A DNA stretch of 64,000 nucleotides from Aquiflexum balticum DSM 16537 (GTDB taxonomy: Bacteria > Bacteroidota > Bacteroidia > Cytophagales > Cyclobacteriaceae), in the NCBI RefSeq assembly GCF_900176595.1, contig NZ_LT838813.1, positions 5,226,001 through 5,290,000 of the forward strand, in the 5' to 3' direction. Position 1 is the first letter of the stretch; the number at the start of each line of letters is the position of its first letter. Positions 10,369-16,526 of the stretch are shown piece after piece. A model generated the notes under the pieces. The model ran no database searches. It was not told the DNA's origin and saw nothing but the letters and a program-made list of their open reading frames with translations. The position numbers were made by a program, and so were the translations under genes.

Positions 10369-11238
10369 GTGAGAATTAGATTAATATTTTCGTTAAAAAA
10401 CAAAGGAGCTTATTTGCCTTTTCATCATCAGTACATTCTGGCTCAATTCCTGAAAGGTTTGATTGTGAAAGGTGGTAAGGAAGAGTTTTTCAACTACAAT
10501 TACTTCAATTTCTCTGGTCTGAAAGGTCAGACCAAAATTAGTAGAAGTGGACTTCACTACTACTCCAGCCTAGTTACTCTAGTACTTTCATCACCCAATG
10601 AAGAGTTTATGGATTATTTGCTGGAACAGGTATTTGAAACTCCGAAAATTGAGTTGGGAAATCTAATCCTATCACCCGAGTACACCGAACAGGAAACAGA
10701 ACCTACCTTGGAGACATCAAACAAATTTGTTTGTATTTCCCCATTGGTACTGTTGACCCCTGCCTTCAATGATGAGTCAGGTAAAAGATTTATCAATCCG
10801 GATACAGATGAATTTTCTGATCTGTTGTATGAATCTACACTGACCAGAATGGAAAGATCAGGCTGGTATTCACAGGAACAAATGGAATCTTTCTACAAGT
10901 TCCAAGTGGTACCGGATATGAATTATGTAAATAAGTTGAGAGAGCAGCAAAAGAAATTTGCCAGAATCTACTCCGTTTATGACATGGATGTCAAGTATGA
11001 AGTAAGAGGATACACCCTTCCTTTTACACTTTATGCTGCTCCAGAAGTTCAGGACTTCGTGTTCAAATGTGGTCTGGGTGCTTTCACGCACAAAGGATTC
11101 GGTATGCTTGATTTAGCAAACCATGCAGTCAATCAGAGAACAGAACCTTACAAATTCAAAAGAGAAGGTTTTATTCCCTACAAAGCACATGATAAATCGA
11201 AACCTTCTGATTTAGAGGAAGGAAAAGAGGAAATTTAA
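10369..11238 (+). CDS. cas6: Cas6-family CRISPR RNA endoribonuclease, stand-alone
   Basis: A 289-residue protein resembling Cas6. It has a double ferredoxin-like architecture with the glycine-rich C-terminal loop CGLGAFTHKGFGM (from about residue 234) typical of RAMP proteins, and an N-terminal MRIRLIFSLKN strand start. The His pair at 19-20 (PFHHQY) is a possible general acid, but this is not certain. Cas6 cleaves pre-crRNA within repeats. No CRISPR repeats or other cas genes are visible within 10 kb on the left or anywhere in the window, so it either acts in trans on arrays elsewhere or has another RNA target. The start is GTG at 10369. It is bounded by its own -7 box and a terminator. Confidence 0.82.
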   Translation: MRIRLIFSLKNKGAYLPFHHQYILAQFLKGLIVKGGKEEFFNYNYFNFSGLKGQTKISRSGLHYYSSLVTLVLSSPNEEFMDYLLEQVFETPKIELGNLILSPEYTEQETEPTLETSNKFVCISPLVLLTPAFNDESGKRFINPDTDEFSDLLYESTLTRMERSGWYSQEQMESFYKFQVVPDMNYVNKLREQQKKFARIYSVYDMDVKYEVRGYTLPFTLYAAPEVQDFVFKCGLGAFTHKGFGMLDLANHAVNQRTEPYKFKREGFIPYKAHDKSKPSDLEEGKEEI

Positions 11239-11934
11239 TTAAATCCCGGTTTTAAAGCCGGGATTTTTGTTTGTCAGGGGTAATTCTTTGATTCGGATAT
11301 TGCGGAACTGGAGGACATCCCCATGTCCCAAAAAACCAATATGCCCACTGCTGCGCTGAAGTCCTGGATGGTTCTTTTGATCCATTGTTCCGTTTTTGCT
11401 TGCTTCCAGGTAATCCCCTTCCAGAATGACAGTCCCATTGAGAATCACCTTGATCTTCGGATGCTCGACAATGACCTCCTGCTGATTCCATTCCCCTGGG
11501 GCTTTCAAATAGCCACGCTTGGCAGGCAAGACGCCATAGACTGAACCGTGGAATTGGTAGTCCTCAAGATTGGCATATTTCTCCGCTTCATTGTCCAAAA
11601 TCTGGAGCTCTTTGCCTACATAAGCGGCATCCCCTTCCAAAGGCGCATGAATGCCAAGACCATTGTTGGCACCTGGCGTCAAGAGAAACTCAAACCGTAA
11701 TATAAAATTGCTATACTCTTTTTCTGTGAAAAGATTCCCACCGCCACCACCTTTTGGGTCGATCGTAATCGTCCCGTTTTCAACTCGATATGCTGATTTA
11801 TTCCCTACCCACCCATCCAGGTTTTTCCCGTTGAAAAGCGGGGTAAACTCAGTGTCGGGGATTTCCTGAGCGAAGGTGGTACCAAAGCCAAAGTATAGTA
11901 ATGCAGCGAGGCAAATTAATGTTCTGTTTATCAT
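11239..11934 (-). CDS. Secreted DUF1080 (3-keto-disaccharide hydrolase-like) protein
   Basis: A 231-residue protein with an N-terminal signal peptide (cleavage expected near FGTTFAQ, residue 22) and a single DUF1080/concanavalin-like beta-sandwich domain. Typical stretches are FTPLFNGKNLDGWVGN, FILRFEFLLTPGANNGLGI and HIGFLGHGDVLQFRNIRIKEL. Family members include 3-keto-glucoside hydrolases acting in the periplasm; the exact substrate here is unknown. The ATG at 11934 gives a clean signal peptide. The gene is convergent with the Cas6-like gene and shares its terminator hairpin. Confidence 0.9.
   Translation of the reverse strand: MINRTLICLAALLYFGFGTTFAQEIPDTEFTPLFNGKNLDGWVGNKSAYRVENGTITIDPKGGGGGNLFTEKEYSNFILRFEFLLTPGANNGLGIHAPLEGDAAYVGKELQILDNEAEKYANLEDYQFHGSVYGVLPAKRGYLKAPGEWNQQEVIVEHPKIKVILNGTVILEGDYLEASKNGTMDQKNHPGLQRSSGHIGFLGHGDVLQFRNIRIKELPLTNKNPGFKTGI
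11241..11268 (+). terminator. Terminator of the Cas6-like gene, within the 3' end of the convergent gene
   Basis: A 9-bp stem (AAATCCCGG / CCGGGATTT) with an 8-nt loop followed by T residues starts 3 bp after the cas6 stop. The convergent DUF1080 gene ends inside it: its last codons (NPGFKTGI and the stop) are encoded by the hairpin. Confidence 0.85.
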
Positions 11935-12142
11935 GGATCAAATAGCTTTATAATTAAGGAAATAGATAAAAAATTAAATGTATGATAAATCATTCATAAA
12001 AGAATAAAAACCAATTAGTGAATGATTACTAATTCAAAAATATAGTTTTAATTGTTATTTTGGGATAAAAATGGGCATTGATCCTGTTCATATTTTTCGT
12101 TTGTTAACGTAACCTGAACAGGGCGGATCCACGAACAGATCA
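11935..12142. other. Intergenic stretch before the SDR remnant
   Basis: A/T-rich DNA that should hold the DUF1080 promoter on the minus strand. No clear element is seen. It precedes the degenerate region around the IS110 element. Confidence 0.4.
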
Positions 12143-12373
12143 TCACAATATCCCCGCAACTGATCCGCCTTCCAGTTTGGTGGCCGCTCCATTGGTCGCA
12201 GATGCCAATGGACTGCAAAGGTAGGCAATGGTATTGGCAATCTCTTCGGTACTGGTAAAGCGATGAATTAAGGAGCTGGTGCGCACGTTTTTGAAGAAAT
12301 TTTCAGCCACTTCCTTTTCACTGATCTGCTCATTTTCCGCTACGTTCTGCAAAAACCTTTCTGCCCCCACTGG
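12143..12373 (-). pseudogene. 3' remnant of an SDR-family oxidoreductase
   Basis: The minus-strand frame encodes only the C-terminal part of a short-chain dehydrogenase, including RTSSLIHRFTSTEEIANTIAYLCSPLASATNGAA and a GG near the end, as at SDR C-termini. The Rossmann fold and YxxxK active site are missing. An in-frame stop lies just upstream at about 12382, next to the presumed end of the IS110 element. The gene was probably cut by insertion of the IS or a linked deletion. The other part of the gene is not found on the far side. Confidence 0.75.
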
Positions 12374-12421
12374 GTGTAGGTACTATCTTTAAAATCAAGA
12401 TTATTTTAATTTTTTTTACCT

Positions 12422-13567
12422 TTACGATACCGGAGAGGAAGCATACAGTGATCGTTCACTTGGATGTTTACCTTGTGTAGTGCCGACTTGATCGGCACTA
12501 TTTTTTTCAGCTTTTTCAAAGCTGACCGGAGAGGGAAGCTCCAGCTCCTGTTCTTTGGATATTTCGGGTTGATAATCCTCAATAAACGGCATATTGTTTT
12601 TCCATAATGCATAGATGGTAGTTAGGATTTTCTTTTGGACAGCCACATAGCTTTTCATTTTCAAGCCATGCTTTTCGAAAGTGCGGTTGAATAAGTTGTA
12701 GAAAGGTTTGACCTGATAGGTTATTGTCTGGAATGCCGGCATGAACATCGCGCGCCTTATCCTTGAGTTTCCTTTTTTTGAGATCCTGGTTTTTCCGTTG
12801 GTTTTTCCGGATTGGTTTTCGACGACATCATATCCGCAATAGCTTACCAGCTGTTTGTTGTTTTCAAAAAGTTCAAAGCCGTTGGTTTCGGCCAAAACTA
12901 TTGCCGCTGTAAGGATACCCACTCCTTTGATCGAACAGATATTCCCGACCTTGCCCCATACTTCTGCCTTGGATTGGAGGTGGTTTTTGATTGTGGATTC
13001 AAGCTGTTCTAGCTGTTTATCGATCAGTTTGATCATGTTTTCCAACTGCTTTTCAACTGCCTTGGAAGAATACATGCCGTTTTTAATGGCATGGAGCTGA
13101 TTTCTTGAAGCTGTCTTTTGTTCCTGCAGGCTCTGGTGATGCCTGGTCAGGGAACGGAGTTCATAGAAAAACCTGCCAAACGGCGACCAGGGAGACAGGC
13201 ATTGCTCGGCTCCCATCTGAGCCAATCCCCGGGCATCGATCGTGTCGTTTTTAGATTTATTTCCAAGTGAGCGAAGATAGTTTTTCGCCTTGGTAGGCAA
13301 AACCACAGATACAGAATAGCCCTTTTCAAACAGGTACAAAGCACAGGTTTCATGGTAATTCCCCGTAGCTTCCATACAGATTACCAAAGGGACGTTTTCA
13401 TCCTTTCGGTTTTTTTTGATCCAAGAATCCATCGATTTAAAACCGGTTTTTGAATTTGGGAAAGTCTGGGTGGATTTCACCGTTACTTTTTGACCTTTAT
13501 CTATGGAAGATAAGCAGCCATTGATAGATTTACTAGAAACATCCAGTCCGACAGAATATTTTAACAT
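12422..13567 (-). CDS. IS110-family DEDD transposase/recombinase
   Basis: A 381-residue transposase. The N-terminal RuvC-like DEDD domain shows Asp9 (VGLDVSS), Glu66 (ICMEATGNY), and Asp108/Asp111 (KNDTIDARG). A coiled-coil linker covers about 150-200. The C-terminal Transposase_20 region has SIKGVGILTAA (about 212-222) and KKGNSRIRRAMF with the catalytic Ser268. All key residues are present, so it may be active. The C-terminal tail beyond about 340 is polar and variable. The non-coding leader upstream is a candidate guide (bridge) RNA. Confidence 0.93.
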   Translation of the reverse strand: MLKYSVGLDVSSKSINGCLSSIDKGQKVTVKSTQTFPNSKTGFKSMDSWIKKNRKDENVPLVICMEATGNYHETCALYLFEKGYSVSVVLPTKAKNYLRSLGNKSKNDTIDARGLAQMGAEQCLSPWSPFGRFFYELRSLTRHHQSLQEQKTASRNQLHAIKNGMYSSKAVEKQLENMIKLIDKQLEQLESTIKNHLQSKAEVWGKVGNICSIKGVGILTAAIVLAETNGFELFENNKQLVSYCGYDVVENQSGKTNGKTRISKKGNSRIRRAMFMPAFQTITYQVKPFYNLFNRTFEKHGLKMKSYVAVQKKILTTIYALWKNNMPFIEDYQPEISKEQELELPSPVSFEKAEKNSADQVGTTQGKHPSERSLYASSPVS

Positions 13568-13776
13568 AGGATAGAAGGTTTATAAAAACAGTATCCCCTC
13601 TTGTTCTTAACTCATCGTTATGGAGCATTGAAGGAGTTCTTCATGCCTGGGTACTATTCAGATTCGAAGAGGAAAAAATAAAGGTGTGATCCCTACACCG
13701 CAGTATCAGCATTGCTGTACTTAATTTGCAAATCAGGCTACACCTTTATTCTGTTTTTTGGTTCAGTTTAAAGATA
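13568..13776 (-). ncRNA. Candidate IS110 bridge (guide) RNA in the left-end leader
   Basis: In studied IS110 elements the non-coding end upstream of the transposase gene encodes a structured bridge RNA with target- and donor-pairing loops. Here 209 bp lie upstream of the transposase ATG, against only about 38 bp downstream. The strand read with the transposase contains a perfect 11-bp stem (AATAAAGGTGT / ACACCTTTATT, plus-strand 13740-13750 and 13677-13687) enclosing about 52 nt with a smaller CAGCA-A-TGCTG hairpin. The structure and layout are seen; the guide function is inferred. Confidence 0.5.
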
Positions 13777-13818
13777 TGAATTTGCAATTACATCCTTCTA
13801 TCCATACCATCAAGGTAG

Positions 13819-13980
13819 CTATCGGAAGTAAGGCAAAGGAACAATTCCGGGAATGCCGTTTTTGATTTCATAGATATCCAATCCACCGTATGGATTTTCC
13901 TTGATGGTCTTGGAAGGGGTGATGGAAGGTAGGCCGTTTTGGGTGTCAAACACTTCAAAGCCTCCATATTAATATTGCGG
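13819..13980 (-). pseudogene. C-terminal fragment of a repeat-containing secreted protein
   Basis: The minus strand reads YGGFEVFDTQNGLPSITPSK and then GGLDIYEIKNGIPGIVP before a stop at 13819. This is two copies of a unit of about 24 residues of the form GG-x-(E/D)-V/I-Y/F-x(3)-NGIP-x-I-x-PS. An in-frame stop lies upstream at about 13975, so only the tail survives. It is related to the frameshifted gene at 15035-15399 and the fragment at 15741-15795. Confidence 0.65.
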
Positions 13981-14058
13981 AAGCAGGTACTTTTCAGCTG
14001 CACAAAAAAGCCGTTATGGGCAGCTTCAAAAGATCAGTATAGCGAAGAGTTTCTTTGA

Positions 14059-14925
14059 TCATTCTTCATAGTAGTAGGAATAGTCGATACCTTTCATAAA
14101 CATTTCCCTGTCATGAATTTTCGTTGTCAGTGCGGTTTCTATCAGTTGCTTTAATATGCTGCTGTCAACTGTACTGATAATCATTGCGTTCATATAATCC
14201 TCTTTTCTTATTTTACTCCAGTCCACACATTTTTTCAGATATTTTTTAAGCATCAAATCCAGCCATACTCTTGTACTTCTGCCGTTTCCTTCCATAAAGG
14301 GATGTGCCTTGTTCATTTCGGCATACTTTAAAATGATCTCTTCCAGTGTGGTTTGTGGCAGGACATCTATCTCTTTCAATTTGCTCTTTAAGTTTTGGGC
14401 ATAAACAAATTGATAGCCTCCCTTTGAAATGCTCTTTTCTCTAATCTGACCGGCAAAATCATACAAACCACCAAATAGATAGGCGTGTATTTGTAATAGC
14501 CCTTTGGTGGTACCGATTTCAAATTCGTTAATTAAATTATTTTCAAAAAGAGTATAGGCTTTCTTTTTGCTTTGCCCGTCAATGCTCGTATCGCTGTAAA
14601 GGAACCAATCCAAAAATGACATTGCCTTGTTATTGGGAAATTGTTTGGCCAATTCAATGACCCCGCTGCTATTCAGGGTATCTGTTCTGTATTTTTTACC
14701 GTCAGCAGCTGTTAATTTGAGTTGGGTAGTAGTACTAACCAACTGACTGTTTTCTTTCTTCAGCTTGGCTTTTAGGTATTTCCAATAGTTGCGGGTTTTG
14801 GTATAATTCGGTTCTTCATTCAGAACCCCAACAATATCCAACACACTAAATCTCCATTGGGAATGTTCATCATCCCAAATAGCCCGAACCTCTTGGTCAT
14901 TAAAAAAGCGGATGGATATTTTCAT
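14059..14925 (-). CDS. Fic-family AMP transferase with N-terminal BRO-like domain
   Basis: A 288-residue protein. Residues about 1-115 resemble the BRO-N/phage antirepressor domain (VRAIWDDEHSQWRFSVLDIV, then SSGVIELAKQFPN). The Fic domain follows with the active-site motif HPFMEGNGRSTR at 208-219, so the catalytic His and the phosphate-binding loop are intact. Fic enzymes transfer AMP (or other phosphate groups) to protein hydroxyls. No clear (S/T)xxxE(G/N) inhibitory motif and no antitoxin gene next to it were found. ATG at 14925 is preferred over a TTG eight codons upstream. It lies in the scar zone among repeat-protein fragments. Confidence 0.85.
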   Translation of the reverse strand: MKISIRFFNDQEVRAIWDDEHSQWRFSVLDIVGVLNEEPNYTKTRNYWKYLKAKLKKENSQLVSTTTQLKLTAADGKKYRTDTLNSSGVIELAKQFPNNKAMSFLDWFLYSDTSIDGQSKKKAYTLFENNLINEFEIGTTKGLLQIHAYLFGGLYDFAGQIREKSISKGGYQFVYAQNLKSKLKEIDVLPQTTLEEIILKYAEMNKAHPFMEGNGRSTRVWLDLMLKKYLKKCVDWSKIRKEDYMNAMIISTVDSSILKQLIETALTTKIHDREMFMKGIDYSYYYEE

Positions 14926-15034
14926 TTGTTCTGCTTTAAATATAGACAATTCAAGAGTCTAACTGTCAATATAATTTGAATACTATGTGACTAATCCTAT
15001 TAAAATTGACAACATACCTAACTATTTGTCTTTG

Positions 15035-15399
15035 TTATTCCTTGATGGTCCTGGAATTTGTGATGGAAGCCAGGCCATTTTGGGTATCATACACTTCATA
15101 TCCTCCATGGTAGCTGGGTTTGATAACCTGGGGGGGTATCATATCCGGGATGCTATATTGTGTCCCATATACTTCCTTGGTACCATTGGGCTGCACCTTG
15201 ATGGTTTGGGAAGGTAGGATTTCCGGAATCCCGTTCTTGTTTTGGTACACATTCAGGGATTGGGGGAAGTGCCGGGTTTGATGGTCGTACTTCGATTAAT
15301 AGACGGGATACCGTTTTGGGTCGGGTATTTCTGGTAGGCCTGGGCTGAAAGGGTCAAGCAGAAGAGGAAGGAAACGAGGGTCAGGAATTGGGTTTTCAT
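15035..15399 (-). pseudogene. Frameshifted repeat-containing secreted protein
   Basis: The gene begins with ATG at 15399 and a good signal peptide (MKTQFLTLVSFLFCLTLSAQ), then a YPTQNGIPSINRSTTIKPG unit. Near 15255 the frame ends at a TGA, and the reading continues in another frame as LNVYQNKNGIPEILPSQTIK, a second unit (TQYSIPDMIPPQVIKP) and a third (TQNGLASITNSRTIKE) before TAA at 15035. A single-base indel explains this. The units are about 24 residues long. The start overlaps the stop of the upstream small gene as TGATG, suggesting coupled translation. The function is unknown. Confidence 0.7.
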
Positions 15400-15605
15400 C
15401 AGATTAAACCTAAACGTTCTTTTTCTTTTTTAACTTCTTCAGCCCTTTTTGCTTTCATTTTTTCATAATTTTCTTTTCCATAAATTTTATGGAAATACTC
15501 ATCATCTACAAACGGGATATGAGAATCTTTATCAGAATCAAGATAGAGATTCCTTAAATCCCTATCCAATTCTTCATCTGAAATATTCATTTTATCTTTT
15601 GACAT
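15399..15605 (-). CDS. Small charged hypothetical protein
   Basis: A 68-residue, highly charged protein (many Lys, Glu and Asp) with no recognised domain, signal peptide or membrane segment. The last 25 residues, rich in KxKRAEEVKKEKER, are likely helical. The ATG is at 15605, and the stop overlaps the start of the following repeat-protein gene (TGATG), which supports it being a real first cistron. It could be a small regulatory or adaptor protein, but nothing in the sequence decides this. Confidence 0.5.
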   Translation of the reverse strand: MSKDKMNISDEELDRDLRNLYLDSDKDSHIPFVDDEYFHKIYGKENYEKMKAKRAEEVKKEKERLGLI

Positions 15606-15629
15606 ATTTAAATATATTGAAATTTCCTT

Positions 15630-15740
15630 AAGCAGTGGTAAAGCTCATCGGAATTTTATCCTTTGAAGATGCAATTGGCACTAAAAGGGGTGGTCAACAT
15701 CATCGGAACAGGTGGTCAAGCTGGATCGGAATATAAAGGT
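15630..15740. repeat. Imperfect repeats resembling an IS21-type element end
   Basis: Three copies of a motif GTGGT(C/A)AA-x(5-6)-ATCGGAA are seen, starting near 15635, 15689 and 15712, the last two in tandem (23-bp spacing). Multiple terminal repeats of this style are known at IS21-family ends. No istA/istB gene is present, so this would be a solo end. The assignment is from memory of such ends and is tentative. Confidence 0.3.
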
Positions 15741-15795
15741 TTATCAGTCGTGCTTGGATTAATAGACGGGATACCGTTTTGGGCGGGGTATTTCT
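15741..15795 (-). pseudogene. N-proximal fragment of the repeat-containing protein family
   Basis: The minus strand encodes KYPAQNGIPSINPSTTDKP, nearly identical to the beginning of the frameshifted gene at 15399 (KYPTQNGIPSINRSTTIKP). The match stops abruptly at about 15741, where the IS21-like repeats begin. It therefore looks like a copy interrupted by insertion. Confidence 0.55.
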
Positions 15796-16523
15796 TAGTA
15801 TGTCCACTCACCATGGCTTACTGGCAAACGGTTTAATTCTTCTTTGTAAAACTTCCATTGTGGCATATACTTCTCCATTAAGCTTAAGAAACGGTCATTG
15901 TGATGTCTTTCTAATAAGTGTATCATTTCGTGAACAACAATATATTCTAGGCAATGAGCAGGTTTCTTAGCTAATTCTAAGTTTATCCAAATTCTTTTTT
16001 TCTCAATGTTGCAAGTTCCCCATTTGGTTTTCATTTGTTTTACTTGCCAGCCGTCAACAGTAACGCCCATTTTCTTTTCCCATTTGTCGATGATGGGTTG
16101 AATGAGTTTTTTCAATTCTGACCGATACCACTCATTTATGATAATTTGTCGCTGTTCGGTGGTGCTGTTTGGTCTGACGTAAAGGTCAATAAATGTTTTG
16201 GTCTTAAAAACCACTTTGGGTGGCGCTTCTTTTTCAATTATTCTCAATAAGTATCGTTTTCCAAGAAAGTAGTGGCTTTCACGTTCTTTATATTGTCTTG
16301 GTGGCTGACGGTCTTGGGCTTCAAAATTTCTTTGGTGCTTTCTTATCCAACTGATTTTTGAAATGGCGAAAAGTCTAACGGCTTCATCATCAATTCTCAA
16401 TGGTGCCGCAATGCGAACCCTGCCCGTAGGCGGATAAACTGCCAAGTGCATATTTTTTATGTCTTTGCGAACTACATCAATAGAAAGCTGAGAAGTGATT
16501 TGTAGAATTTTAACTTCCTCCAT
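15795..16523 (-). CDS. SprT/YgjP-like zinc metalloprotease (DUF45)
   Basis: A 242-residue protein of the YgjP/M48-like family. The zinc site is HEMIH at 198-202, with the third ligand a His at about 207-208 (ERHHNDRF). The preceding WGTCNIEKKRIWINLELAKKP stretch (about 168-188) is typical of this family. These proteins are often found as the last gene of type I restriction operons; their role there is unknown. The gene starts 3 bp after the hsdR stop, so it belongs to the same transcription unit and is its last member. Confidence 0.9.
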   Translation of the reverse strand: MEEVKILQITSQLSIDVVRKDIKNMHLAVYPPTGRVRIAAPLRIDDEAVRLFAISKISWIRKHQRNFEAQDRQPPRQYKERESHYFLGKRYLLRIIEKEAPPKVVFKTKTFIDLYVRPNSTTEQRQIIINEWYRSELKKLIQPIIDKWEKKMGVTVDGWQVKQMKTKWGTCNIEKKRIWINLELAKKPAHCLEYIVVHEMIHLLERHHNDRFLSLMEKYMPQWKFYKEELNRLPVSHGEWTY

Positions 16524-16526
16524 TGC

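Larger units (their letters stand above)
12384..13776 (-). mobile_element. IS110-family insertion sequence (about 1.39 kb)
   Basis: The element contains one DEDD transposase gene and about 210 bp of non-coding leader. A 10-bp inverted match (TATCTTTAAA at 12384-12393 and TTTAAAGATA at 13767-13776) is proposed as the ends or subterminal repeats. The exact boundaries are tentative because IS110 elements create little or no target duplication. It sits between an SDR remnant and a repeat-protein remnant. Confidence 0.7.
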
